NCBI RefSeq assembly: GCF_907165205.1
Contig: NC_058192.1
Coordinates: forward strand, 34,748,001-34,812,000
DNA length: 64,000 nt
Direction: 5' to 3'
Source: Coccinella septempunctata
Taxonomy: Eukaryota; Arthropoda; Insecta; Coleoptera; Coccinellidae
This document shows positions 31,486 to 41,333 of the stretch, piece by piece. The position numbers and the translations under genes are program-made. How positions within the stretch are numbered: the stretch's first letter is position 1; the number at the start of each line of letters is the position of its first letter. Below the pieces are notes generated by a model that was not told the origin of the DNA, made no database searches, and was given only the letters and a program-made list of their open reading frames with translations.

Positions 31486-31507
31486 TTTTGAATGTCAGCA
31501 ATACATC
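31199..31507. repeat. Inverted repeat around two (TA)n tracts and a hammerhead-like core
   Basis: TGTATTGCTGACATTCAAAAGAATATA at 31199-31225 is matched in reverse complement at about 31481-31507. Between them lie (TA)n at 31222-31273 and 31435-31483. These enclose about 160 bp that include a CTGAAGA hairpin GAAAC core at 31335-31358. The arrangement parallels the inverted repeats around the cores at 17.1 kb and 24.8-25.8 kb. Confidence 0.75.
31335..31365 (+). ncRNA. Hammerhead-like core between (TA)n tracts
   Basis: CTGAAGA (31335-31341), stem GGCG (31343-31346) with CGCC (31351-31354), GAAAC (31355-31359). The perfect GC stem and exact core spacing fit a hammerhead stem II. Activity is unproven. 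Confidence 0.5.
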
Positions 31508-31508
31508 A

Positions 31509-31512
<4 letters not shown>

Positions 31513-31543
<31 letters not shown>
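31513..31543. repeat. (TA)n microsatellite at the left end of the Penelope array
   Basis: An uninterrupted TA run that directly joins the 3' end of Penelope copy 1. A similar TA run borders the right end near 40395. Confidence 0.9.
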
Positions 31544-31547
<4 letters not shown>

Positions 31548-31594
31548 TAATAAGGGATGTCGATCAACACACTGATGAGGTATTTACTCTTTAT

Positions 31595-31640
31595 TCATAA
31601 TAGCCTAGCTTTCGGAAACGGTTGTTTCCTTCCTCAGGGC
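31595..31640 (-). ncRNA. Hammerhead-like core in terminal repeat of Penelope copy 1
   Basis: On the minus strand: CTGAGGA (31637-31631), perfect 6-bp stem GGAAAC/GTTTCC with loop AACC, GAAA (31613-31610), then a possible 3-bp stem III and a TA at the expected cleavage position. Hammerhead motifs with very short stem III are known in Penelope terminal repeats. Stem I pairing is not obvious here. Confidence 0.55.
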
Positions 31641-31859
31641 AGCTGTAAAATTATACCATGAAAAAACAGACAAACAAAAACATCATAGACCTCCTACCGA
31701 ATACGAGCTCCAGTGTTATACGGCAATATAGTCATGAAATCAAAACTTAAAAATAATTTGAGCTTCTACAATTTCTTAATAAATCAATCACATGTACTGG
31801 AAGTGTCAAAAACAAAACAAGGTTAGAAACGTACAGAACATAGAGTCTTATTTTTATTA

Positions 31860-34343
31860 TTAACCGTCAACTGGACCATCGAAGAATGGTCTGTTTCTTG
31901 TATACTCTAACAGATAAGCATAGATGGGACTTAAACCTTGCGTATCTGTTTTTTTATTAATTTGACTTCTTTGAGTTTTTATATTAATCATTTCTAAGAT
32001 GCATCTTTTTCTATAGTTGGAATTTGTGTCTAGAATTTTAACGTTATCAAAGTCAATATTATGGGAAAGGCGGTTTGCATGGGTTGAGAGGGCACACCTT
32101 GGGTTATTAGTCCTTATGTCACTTTTGTGTAATGTTATTCGGTTTTTTAGCCATTGCGACGTTTGGCCTACATAAGTTTCATGGCAACTATCACATTCGA
32201 TTTCATACACTACACTTGATCTCAGACTCACTGGCACTGGGTCTTTTAACCTGGAGTATAGGTCGGACACTCTCTTCTTGCATTGTGAAACTATTCTTAA
32301 ATCTTTGCGGTCTCTGAAACAATCCTTGATTTTGTTTGTAAGGTTGTGAATATTGGGTAAACTACGATACACCACCTGCGTCTCTCCTATGTCTACATCC
32401 TGAGGTGGTTCTTCTCTATGTCTCGGTATATCTGATGTAGAGAACAGAAGTTTGTTCACCATTGTTTTCGGATAGGAATTCTCAAGTAACAATCCACACA
32501 ATCTTCTAATACTAGAATCTCTAAATGTAATGTCACATATTCTGTTTATTCTGTTCTTTTGTTCTCTTATGAAATTTATTTTTATACCAATGGGGTGATC
32601 AGATAGAAAATGTATATATTTACCCGATGACGTACCCTTCTGGTACCAATCAAGTTTTATTGTATTGTCTACTCGACAAACTCTAGTGTCCAAAAATGGG
32701 ACTGAATTATTATCATCTTCTCTCTCCACTGTGAATTTTAAGTTCTGGTCAAAACTGTTGAACACTTCTATAATTTCGTCAATTCCTAGCAACGGTAAGG
32801 CTATTATAAGATCATCTACATATTTCTTGAGGAACGTCAGTGTAAATGTCAACTTTGGTATGCTTATTGCCAGTAAATAGTCCATAACGTAGAGGGCCAG
32901 AATTGGGCTGAGTGGTGAACCCATAATACAGCCAAATGTCTGCAGGTAAAACTTTCCATCAAACACAAAGCAGCCAGAATCTAGAAGGAAGGAAATTATC
33001 TCCTTAAAGTCCTCTCGAGACATACCACAGCAAGGTTCAATTTTATCCCAGTTGAAATCAATAGCTGTTAGCACCAGTCCTTTGGATATATTCCCGAACA
33101 AGTTAACCACATCTAACGATATGACCACATGCTCCGGAGGTAGCTGTAACCCACTGACTTGGGTTGAAAAGTCAAAAGAGTCTTTCACATAATATGGGTT
33201 ATTCTGGTCATAGGCTGCAGTCAAAATTTGTGCAACATATCTTGACAATTTAATTGTAGAACCCTGTATATCTGAAACAATTGGTCGCATTGGAAAGTTG
33301 TTCTTGTGGACTTTAGGGTTACCGTACATTCTCGGACTGATCGAGTTGTATGTTCTCATCGACCTCCCTTGTTCCTTGCTGATAATATTTCGTTTTTCAA
33401 GAGTTGTAATTATTGTGTTTGTTTTCTTTTGTATGGTCGCTGTTGGATCTTTAGGGACTTGTTTGAAACTGTCAGTGTTTATAATAGAATACATCCTGTC
33501 TAAATAATCTGTTTTTTCCATGAGAACTGTCACTGATCCTTTGTCGCTGTTTAATACCAAGAGATGATCGTTGGTTTTTAAAAATTCTTTTGTGGTTTTA
33601 TATAATTGATCTGAATGGTTAGTAACATTTTTATTCCTGTGTAGAAAACTTGTTATGATGTTGGTTGTTTTCGCTCTCAAGGTGTCACGTATGTCCTCTT
33701 CCACCGTATCCAGAATGCCTTCCACGTCTGCTATCAAATTTTTGACTTTAACTTCTCTAGGATTGATTGGGACACTAAATTTTCCACCCAACGCGAGGAC
33801 CGTCTTGACCTCTTCAGGGATCTCCATCGTTGATAAATTCTTAAACCATTTTTCTTTGACTCTATAGTCTGTCTTATAAGATTTCATCTGAAGATTCCTT
33901 ATTTTATTTAGGTTTGTGGTCTTTATTTTGTTGAATATTCTCTTATAAGTGATCTGTTGACGTCTGTAAAACTCCAGCAAGGTCGTTGATGGTACAAGAT
34001 GTTCCAATTTCTCCTCTATGTAGGCTTTTTCCTTTTGAACATGTGAAATCTTGAGGTGTGTATGTTCAACCTCTAAGGACAGTAATTTGTGTACCAGGTT
34101 TTTGTTGAAATCGGTGACTCTTCTATTAAATTTGTTTCCTACATAGAATTCAAACAAACTGAGTACACTTTTCACTCCTGCTCCTATGTGGTTAGGTGTC
34201 AATTTTAATCTCTTGCATTCTAATAAGAATATTTTTCGATTTAGTAGGCCTGCTATTTTTCGGTTGTTATTACTCCACTCTTTCATGAACTGAGATGTTT
34301 GAATGCCAAATGATGTTTCTATAGATTGGAAAAATCCCACCAT
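31860..34343 (-). CDS. Penelope copy 1: reverse transcriptase with C-terminal GIY-YIG endonuclease
   Basis: 827 residues from ATG 34343, similar in length to known Penelope proteins. The N-terminal region (about 1-140) is helical. The RT carries VLNSDKGSVTVLM, RMYGNPKVHK, RPIVSDIQG, VISLDVVNLFGNIS (motif A), CIMGSPLSPILALYVMDYL and the catalytic KKYVDDLII at about residues 506-512. The GIY-YIG nuclease occupies about residues 708-800 (VVYEIECDSCHETYVGQT, then LKNRI and H). The RT is related to telomerase, and the nuclease nicks target DNA. The frame is intact. It differs from copy 2 at only two visible residues (Ser for Pro after VSDIQG, Thr for Ala before FLKK). Confidence 0.95.
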   Translation of the reverse strand: MVGFFQSIETSFGIQTSQFMKEWSNNNRKIAGLLNRKIFLLECKRLKLTPNHIGAGVKSVLSLFEFYVGNKFNRRVTDFNKNLVHKLLSLEVEHTHLKISHVQKEKAYIEEKLEHLVPSTTLLEFYRRQQITYKRIFNKIKTTNLNKIRNLQMKSYKTDYRVKEKWFKNLSTMEIPEEVKTVLALGGKFSVPINPREVKVKNLIADVEGILDTVEEDIRDTLRAKTTNIITSFLHRNKNVTNHSDQLYKTTKEFLKTNDHLLVLNSDKGSVTVLMEKTDYLDRMYSIINTDSFKQVPKDPTATIQKKTNTIITTLEKRNIISKEQGRSMRTYNSISPRMYGNPKVHKNNFPMRPIVSDIQGSTIKLSRYVAQILTAAYDQNNPYYVKDSFDFSTQVSGLQLPPEHVVISLDVVNLFGNISKGLVLTAIDFNWDKIEPCCGMSREDFKEIISFLLDSGCFVFDGKFYLQTFGCIMGSPLSPILALYVMDYLLAISIPKLTFTLTFLKKYVDDLIIALPLLGIDEIIEVFNSFDQNLKFTVEREDDNNSVPFLDTRVCRVDNTIKLDWYQKGTSSGKYIHFLSDHPIGIKINFIREQKNRINRICDITFRDSSIRRLCGLLLENSYPKTMVNKLLFSTSDIPRHREEPPQDVDIGETQVVYRSLPNIHNLTNKIKDCFRDRKDLRIVSQCKKRVSDLYSRLKDPVPVSLRSSVVYEIECDSCHETYVGQTSQWLKNRITLHKSDIRTNNPRCALSTHANRLSHNIDFDNVKILDTNSNYRKRCILEMINIKTQRSQINKKTDTQGLSPIYAYLLEYTRNRPFFDGPVDG

Positions 34344-34429
34344 AATTTAATACTTTAGATAATGATCGTTGAATGATATATTATTTAATAAGGGATGTCG
34401 ATCAACACACTGATGAGGTATTTACTCTT

Positions 34430-34478
34430 TATTCATAATAGCCTAGCTTTCGGAAACGGTTGTTTCCTTCCTCAGGGC
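34430..34478 (-). ncRNA. Hammerhead-like core in terminal repeat of Penelope copy 2
   Basis: Identical to the motif in copy 1, shifted by 2838 bp. It lies between the stop codon of copy 2 and the start codon of copy 1, in the region that serves as the 5' leader of copy 1. Confidence 0.55.
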
Positions 34479-34697
34479 AGCTGTAAAATTATACCATGAA
34501 AAAACAGACAAACAAAAACATCATAGACCTCCTACCGAATACGAGCTCCAGTGTTATACGGCAATATAGTCATGAAATCAAAACTTAAAAATAATTTGAG
34601 CTTCTACAATTTCTTAATAAATCAATCACATGTACTGGAAGTGTCAAAAACAAAACAAGGTTAGAAACGTACAGAACATAGAGTCTTATTTTTATTA

Positions 34698-37181
34698 TTA
34701 ACCGTCAACTGGACCATCGAAGAATGGTCTGTTTCTTGTATACTCTAACAGATAAGCATAGATGGGACTTAAACCTTGCGTATCTGTTTTTTTATTAATT
34801 TGACTTCTTTGAGTTTTTATATTAATCATTTCTAAGATGCATCTTTTTCTATAGTTGGAATTTGTGTCTAGAATTTTAACGTTATCAAAGTCAATATTAT
34901 GGGAAAGGCGGTTTGCATGGGTTGAGAGGGCACACCTTGGGTTATTAGTCCTTATGTCACTTTTGTGTAATGTTATTCGGTTTTTTAGCCATTGCGACGT
35001 TTGGCCTACATAAGTTTCATGGCAACTATCACATTCGATTTCATACACTACACTTGATCTCAGACTCACTGGCACTGGGTCTTTTAACCTGGAGTATAGG
35101 TCGGACACTCTCTTCTTGCATTGTGAAACTATTCTTAAATCTTTGCGGTCTCTGAAACAATCCTTGATTTTGTTTGTAAGGTTGTGAATATTGGGTAAAC
35201 TACGATACACCACCTGCGTCTCTCCTATGTCTACATCCTGAGGTGGTTCTTCTCTATGTCTCGGTATATCTGATGTAGAGAACAGAAGTTTGTTCACCAT
35301 TGTTTTCGGATAGGAATTCTCAAGTAACAATCCACACAATCTTCTAATACTAGAATCTCTAAATGTAATGTCACATATTCTGTTTATTCTGTTCTTTTGT
35401 TCTCTTATGAAATTTATTTTTATACCAATGGGGTGATCAGATAGAAAATGTATATATTTACCCGATGACGTACCCTTCTGGTACCAATCAAGTTTTATTG
35501 TATTGTCTACTCGACAAACTCTAGTGTCCAAAAATGGGACTGAATTATTATCATCTTCTCTCTCCACTGTGAATTTTAAGTTCTGGTCAAAACTGTTGAA
35601 CACTTCTATAATTTCGTCAATTCCTAGCAACGGTAAGGCTATTATAAGATCATCTACATATTTCTTGAGGAACGCCAGTGTAAATGTCAACTTTGGTATG
35701 CTTATTGCCAGTAAATAGTCCATAACGTAGAGGGCCAGAATTGGGCTGAGTGGTGAACCCATAATACAGCCAAATGTCTGCAGGTAAAACTTTCCATCAA
35801 ACACAAAGCAGCCAGAATCTAGAAGGAAGGAAATTATCTCCTTAAAGTCCTCTCGAGACATACCACAGCAAGGTTCAATTTTATCCCAGTTGAAATCAAT
35901 AGCTGTTAGCACCAGTCCTTTGGATATATTCCCGAACAAGTTAACCACATCTAACGATATGACCACATGCTCCGGAGGTAGCTGTAACCCACTGACTTGG
36001 GTTGAAAAGTCAAAAGAGTCTTTCACATAATATGGGTTATTCTGGTCATAGGCTGCAGTCAAAATTTGTGCAACATATCTTGACAATTTAATTGTAGGAC
36101 CCTGTATATCTGAAACAATTGGTCGCATTGGAAAGTTGTTCTTGTGGACTTTAGGGTTACCGTACATTCTCGGACTGATCGAGTTGTATGTTCTCATCGA
36201 CCTCCCTTGTTCCTTGCTGATAATATTTCGTTTTTCAAGAGTTGTAATTATTGTGTTTGTTTTCTTTTGTATGGTCGCTGTTGGATCTTTAGGGACTTGT
36301 TTGAAACTGTCAGTGTTTATAATAGAATACATCCTGTCTAAATAATCTGTTTTTTCCATGAGAACTGTCACTGATCCTTTGTCGCTGTTTAATACCAAGA
36401 GATGATCGTTGGTTTTTAAAAATTCTTTTGTGGTTTTATATAATTGATCTGAATGGTTAGTAACATTTTTATTCCTGTGTAGAAAACTTGTTATGATGTT
36501 GGTTGTTTTCGCTCTCAAGGTGTCACGTATGTCCTCTTCCACCGTATCCAGAATGCCTTCCACGTCTGCTATCAAATTTTTGACTTTAACTTCTCTAGGA
36601 TTGATTGGGACACTAAATTTTCCACCCAACGCGAGGACCGTCTTGACCTCTTCAGGGATCTCCATCGTTGATAAATTCTTAAACCATTTTTCTTTGACTC
36701 TATAGTCTGTCTTATAAGATTTCATCTGAAGATTCCTTATTTTATTTAGGTTTGTGGTCTTTATTTTGTTGAATATTCTCTTATAAGTGATCTGTTGACG
36801 TCTGTAAAACTCCAGCAAGGTCGTTGATGGTACAAGATGTTCCAATTTCTCCTCTATGTAGGCTTTTTCCTTTTGAACATGTGAAATCTTGAGGTGTGTA
36901 TGTTCAACCTCTAAGGACAGTAATTTGTGTACCAGGTTTTTGTTGAAATCGGTGACTCTTCTATTAAATTTGTTTCCTACATAGAATTCAAACAAACTGA
37001 GTACACTTTTCACTCCTGCTCCTATGTGGTTAGGTGTCAATTTTAATCTCTTGCATTCTAATAAGAATATTTTTCGATTTAGTAGGCCTGCTATTTTTCG
37101 GTTGTTATTACTCCACTCTTTCATGAACTGAGATGTTTGAATGCCAAATGATGTTTCTATAGATTGGAAAAATCCCACCAT
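34698..37181 (-). CDS. Penelope copy 2: reverse transcriptase with GIY-YIG endonuclease
   Basis: 827 residues, open, same domain order as copy 1. It reads ProThr in the VSDIQGPTIK segment and Ala before FLKKYVDD, shared with copy 4, so copy 1 carries the private changes. It stands upstream of copy 1 on the minus strand, which gives copy 1 a terminal repeat as leader. The upstream neighbour (copy 3) gives copy 2 its own leader at 37182-37535. Confidence 0.95.
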   Translation of the reverse strand: MVGFFQSIETSFGIQTSQFMKEWSNNNRKIAGLLNRKIFLLECKRLKLTPNHIGAGVKSVLSLFEFYVGNKFNRRVTDFNKNLVHKLLSLEVEHTHLKISHVQKEKAYIEEKLEHLVPSTTLLEFYRRQQITYKRIFNKIKTTNLNKIRNLQMKSYKTDYRVKEKWFKNLSTMEIPEEVKTVLALGGKFSVPINPREVKVKNLIADVEGILDTVEEDIRDTLRAKTTNIITSFLHRNKNVTNHSDQLYKTTKEFLKTNDHLLVLNSDKGSVTVLMEKTDYLDRMYSIINTDSFKQVPKDPTATIQKKTNTIITTLEKRNIISKEQGRSMRTYNSISPRMYGNPKVHKNNFPMRPIVSDIQGPTIKLSRYVAQILTAAYDQNNPYYVKDSFDFSTQVSGLQLPPEHVVISLDVVNLFGNISKGLVLTAIDFNWDKIEPCCGMSREDFKEIISFLLDSGCFVFDGKFYLQTFGCIMGSPLSPILALYVMDYLLAISIPKLTFTLAFLKKYVDDLIIALPLLGIDEIIEVFNSFDQNLKFTVEREDDNNSVPFLDTRVCRVDNTIKLDWYQKGTSSGKYIHFLSDHPIGIKINFIREQKNRINRICDITFRDSSIRRLCGLLLENSYPKTMVNKLLFSTSDIPRHREEPPQDVDIGETQVVYRSLPNIHNLTNKIKDCFRDRKDLRIVSQCKKRVSDLYSRLKDPVPVSLRSSVVYEIECDSCHETYVGQTSQWLKNRITLHKSDIRTNNPRCALSTHANRLSHNIDFDNVKILDTNSNYRKRCILEMINIKTQRSQINKKTDTQGLSPIYAYLLEYTRNRPFFDGPVDG

Positions 37182-37268
37182 AATTTAATACTTTAGATAA
37201 TGATCGTTGAATGATATATTATTTAATAAGGGATGTCGATCAACACACTGATGAGGTATTTACTCTTT

Positions 37269-37316
37269 ATTCATAATAGCCTAGCTTTCGGAAACGGTTG
37301 TTTCCTTCCTCAGGGC
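37269..37316 (-). ncRNA. Hammerhead-like core in terminal repeat of Penelope copy 3
   Basis: Same sequence as in copies 1 and 2, one further period to the right. It lies upstream of the start codon of copy 2. Confidence 0.55.
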
Positions 37317-37535
37317 AGCTGTAAAATTATACCATGAAAAAACAGACAAACAAAAACATCATAGACCTCCTACCGAATACGAGCTCCAGTGTTATACGGC
37401 AATATAGTCATGAAATCAAAACTTAAAAATAATTTGAGCTTCTACAATTTCTTAATAAATCAATCACATGTACTGGAAGTGTCAAAAACAAAACAAGGTT
37501 AGAAACGTACAGAACATAGAGTCTTATTTTTATTA

Positions 37536-37908
37536 TTAACCGTCAACTGGACCATCGAAGAATGGTCTGTTTCTTGTATACTCTAACAGATAAGCATAGA
37601 TGGGACTTAAACCTTGCGTATCTGTTTTTTTATTAATTTGACTTCTTTGAGTTTTTATATTAATCATTTCTAAGATGCATCTTTTTCTATAGTTGGAATT
37701 TGTGTCTAGAATTTTAACGTTATCAAAGTCAATATTATGGGAAAGGCGGTTTGCATGGGTTGAGAGGGCACACCTTGGGTTATTAGTCCTTATGTCACTT
37801 TTGTGTGATGTTATTCGGTTTTTTAGCCATTGCGACGTTTGGCCTACATAAGTTTCATGGCAACTATCACATTCGATTTCATACACTACACTTGATCTCA
37901 GACTCACT
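37536..37908 (-). pseudogene. Penelope copy 3: GIY-YIG end only, 5'-truncated
   Basis: Codes for the last about 122 residues (SSVVYEIECDSCHETYVGQT to the stop), with one Leu-to-Ser difference (ITSHKSD). Homology ends at 37908, where the inversion junction begins. The RT is missing. Confidence 0.93.
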
Positions 37909-37966
37909 CTTATGGACTATTTACTGGCAATAAGCATACCAAAGTTGACATTTACACTGGCGTTCT
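37909..37966. other. Inversion junction with about 56 bp of copied filler
   Basis: 37910-37965 repeats, in plus orientation, the RT segment at 39018-39073 (TTATGGACTATTTACTGGC... to CGTTC). To the left lies the minus-strand end of copy 3. To the right copy 4 starts at its codons for the IFNKIKTTNL segment. This looks like a template switch during reverse transcription or repair. Confidence 0.85.
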
Positions 37967-40045
37967 ATATTCAACAAAATAAAGACCACAAACCTAAATA
38001 AAATAAGGAATCTTCAGATGAAATCTTATAAGACAGACTATAGAGTCAAAGAAAAATGGTTTAAGAATTTATCAACGATGGAGATCCCTGAAGAGGTCAA
38101 GACGGTCCTCGCGTTGGGTGGAAAATTTAGTGTCCCAATCAATCCTAGAGAAGTTAAAGTCAAAAATTTGATAGCAGACGTGGAAGGCATTCTGGATACG
38201 GTGGAAGAGGACATACGTGACACCTTGAGAGCGAAAACAACCAACATCATAACAAGTTTTCTACACAGGAATAAAAATGTTACTAACCATTCAGATCAAT
38301 TATATAAAACCACAAAAGAATTTTTAAAAACCAACGATCATCTCTTGGTATTAAACAGCGACAAAGGATCAGTGACAGTTCTCATGGAAAAAACAGATTA
38401 TTTAGACAGGATGTATTCTATTATAAACACTGACAGTTTCAAACAAGTCCCTAAAGATTCAACAGCGACCATACAAAAGAAAACAAACACAATAATTACA
38501 ACTCTTGAAAAACGAAATATTATCAGCAAGGAACAAGGGAGGTCGATGAGAACATACAACTCGATCAGTCCGAGAATGTACGGTAACCCTAAAGTCCACA
38601 AGAATAACTTTCCAATGCGACCAATTGTTTCAGATATACAGGGTCCTACAATTAAATTGTCAAGATATGTTGCACAAATTTTGACTGCAGCCTATGACCA
38701 GAATAACCCATATTATGTGAAAGACTCTTTTGACTTTTCAACCCAAGTCAGTGGGTTACAGCTACCTCCGGAGCATGTGGTCATATCGTTAGATGTGGTT
38801 AACTTGTTCGGGAATATATCCAAAGGACTGGTGCTAACAGCTATTGATTTCAACTGGGATAAAATTGAACCTTGCTGTGGTATGTCTCGAGAGGACTTTA
38901 AGGAGATAATTTCCTTCCTTCTAGATTCTGGCTGCTTTGTGTTTGATGGAAAGTTTTACCTGCAGACATTTGGCTGTATTATGGGTTCACCACTCAGCCC
39001 AATTCTGGCCCTCTACGTTATGGACTATTTACTGGCAATAAGCATACCAAAGTTGACATTTACACTGGCGTTCCTCAAGAAATATGTAGATGATCTTATA
39101 ATAGCCTTACCGTTGCTAGGAATTGACGAAATTATAGAAGTGTTCAACAGTTTTGACCAGAACTTAAAATTCACAGTGGAGAGAGAAGATGATAATAATT
39201 CAGTCCCATTTTTGGACACTAGAGTTTGTCGAGTAGACAATACAATAAAACTTGATTGGTACCAGAAGGGTACGTCATCGGGTAAATATATACATTTTCT
39301 ATCTGATCACCCCATTGGTATAAAAATAAATTTCATAAGAGAACAAAAGAACAGAATAAACAGAATATGTGACATTACATTTAGAGATTCTAGTATTAGA
39401 AGATTGTGTGGATTGTTACTTGAGAATTCCTATCCGAAAACAATGGTGAACAAACTTCTGTTCTCTACATCAGATATACCGAGACATAGAGAAGAACCAC
39501 CTCAGGATGTAGACATAGGAGAGACGCAGGTGGTGTATCGTAGTTTACCCAATATTCACAACCTTACAAACAAAATCAAGGATTGTTTCAGAGACCGCAA
39601 AGATTTAAGAATAGTTTCACAATGCAAGAAGAGAGTGTCCGACCTATACTCCAGGTTAAAAGACCCAGTGCCAGTGAGTCTGAGATCAAGTGTAGTGTAT
39701 GAAATCGAATGTGATAGTTGCCATGAAACTTATGTAGGCCAAACGTCGCAATGGCTAAAAAACCGAATAACATTACACAAAAGTGACATAAGGACTAATA
39801 ACCCAAGGTGTGCCCTCTCAACCCATGCAAACCGCCTTTCCCATAATATTGACTTTGATAACGTTAAAATTCTAGACACAAATTCCAACTATAGAAAAAG
39901 ATGCATCTTAGAAATGATTAATATAAAAACTCAAAGAAGTCAAATTAATAAAAAAACAGATACGCAAGGTTTAAGTCCCATCTATGCTTATCTGTTAGAG
40001 TATACAAGAAACAGACCATTCTTCGATGGTCCAGTTGACGGTTAA
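37967..40045 (+). pseudogene. Penelope copy 4: inverted, N-terminally truncated RT with GIY-YIG
   Basis: Homology starts at about residue 136 of the full protein. The first ATG in frame (38018) gives 675 residues and retains all RT motifs (VISLDVVNLFGNIS, GSPLSPILALY, KKYVDD) and the GIY-YIG domain. The N-terminal domain is lost, so function is doubtful, although the frame is open. One Ser replaces Pro in the PKDSTATIQ segment compared with copies 1 and 2. Confidence 0.92.
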
Positions 40046-40267
40046 TAATAAAAATAAGACTCTATGTTCTGTACGTTTCTAACCTTGTTTTGTTTTTGAC
40101 ACTTCCAGTACATGTGATTGATTTATTAAGAAATTGTAGAAGCTCAAATTATTTTTAAGTTTTGATTTCATGACTATATTGCCGTATAACACTGGAGCTC
40201 GTATTCGGTAGGAGGTCTATGATGTTTTTGTTTGTCTGTTTTTTCATGGTATAATTTTACAGCTGCC

Positions 40268-40305
40268 CTGAGGAAGGAAACAACCGTTTCCGAAAGCTAG
40301 GCTAT
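40268..40305 (+). ncRNA. Hammerhead-like core in terminal repeat of Penelope copy 4
   Basis: CTGAGGA (40268-40274), GGAAAC (40276-40281) paired with GTTTCC (40286-40291), GAAA (40292-40295). Same as in the minus-strand copies. Confidence 0.55.
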
Positions 40306-40413
40306 TATGAATAAAGAGTAAATACCTCATCAGTGTGTTGATCGACATCCCTTATTAAATAATATATCATTCAACGATCATTATCTAAAGTATTATATAT
40401 ATATATATATATT

Positions 40414-40525
40414 CCACTGACAATTTGTTTTTTCAGACCCTGAGGATGACACAAATTGGTGTCGAAATATAGGTATTCGCTAAAAAGGTCTTTCAATTAC
40501 TATTTACCATACCCTTATTTTGCTG

Positions 40526-40590
<65 letters not shown>

Positions 40591-40743
40591 ATGAGTTTTG
40601 ACATAAATCGAAGTAACAGAGACTAACTCGAATTCATGTTATCCATTGGTATATTTATGGAGAGTAGAGAGAAGGAGGACCTTACCTCAAGAATCGACTC
40701 CAAATCAATTCGTGTGTCAAGAGCACTTTTGCGATGAAGATAT
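40414..40743. other. Short segment between (TA)n tracts and left flank of the Gypsy element
   Basis: 40414-40528 is a unique segment with a hammerhead-like core. 40530-40590 is a (TA)n tract. 40591-40743 is flanking DNA ending in ATAT (40740-40743), the left target duplication of the Gypsy element. No gene. Confidence 0.6.
40440..40475 (+). ncRNA. Hammerhead-like core between (TA)n tracts
   Basis: CTGAGGA (40440-40446), stem GACAC (40448-40452) with GTGTC (40459-40463), GAAA (40464-40467). The stem sequence differs from the Penelope one while the core is kept, so it is an independent family. Confidence 0.5.
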
Positions 40744-40835
40744 TGTAACGTTTTCTTCGCTTGATTAAAACGTCCAACTTATTAAAATTATTTATTTACA
40801 CTTATTACACTTATAACTCACAAACTAACTATTAC
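40744..40835 (-). repeat. 3' LTR of the Gypsy element, first segment
   Basis: Matches the start of the intact LTR at 54029 with one difference, up to the TATTAC where LINE C is inserted. The LTR resumes at 45196. Confidence 0.93.
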
Positions 40836-41333
40836 CTTGATGAACAGACGTGTTTACGGTTGCTCCTGTTATACTTTATTGCTTTAGTGTTTTGGTTTGC
40901 ATTTTCTCTGTAAAGAGTAGTGTGGCAGAAACGGCAAGTAGAGGAAACTTTTATTTTTGATATTATCCTTATTTTTTACTTGGGTTATTATTTTTACTGG
41001 GTTAATTTTGGTTATTTTGATCGAGTTCGCGGGAGGTGATATACGTGGATTATCGGTACACGTGCTGCGTTTCCACATGCGATATCGTTATCGGAGAAGC
41101 AGATTTGATTTCTAGGTGTACGGGGTGTATTAGTTTTGAGTTCTGACTAACCCGATTGCTACTTGTTGTTGTACTGGTGAAATCCTATCCAACACTTTTA
41201 TTTTTGTTTTCCGCGGCCCTCTGTTTGTCTGTTAGTCACCGGCTATAGGCCCGGCCGTTGTGAAAAGTATCCCTGTTTATCATCCTTTATCACCAGTACA
41301 CGAGCAACCACTTCGGAATACATTCATTGCATC

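Larger units (their letters stand above)
31543..40413. mobile_element. Penelope-like element array: two tandem full copies, one truncated copy, one inverted copy
   Basis: Copies 1 (31543-34380) and 2 (34381-37218) are minus-strand, head-to-tail, with a period of exactly 2838 bp. Copy 3 is the 3' part of a further unit (37219-37908). Copy 4 is on the plus strand (37967-40390), 5'-truncated and meeting copy 3 head to head. All are nearly identical. In the tandem part, the terminal repeat of one copy lies directly before the start codon of the next. Partial tandem and inverted arrangements are typical of Penelope-like elements. (TA)n borders both outer ends. Confidence 0.93.

Noticed and set aside
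31104..31600. Frames encoding long Tyr-Ile repeats
   Set aside because: They are translations of (TA)n microsatellites.
31573..31620. CTGATGAGG followed by GGAAAC on the plus strand as a hammerhead
   Set aside because: The bases between cannot form a stem II at the right place. The minus strand gives the exact core with a perfect 6-bp stem.
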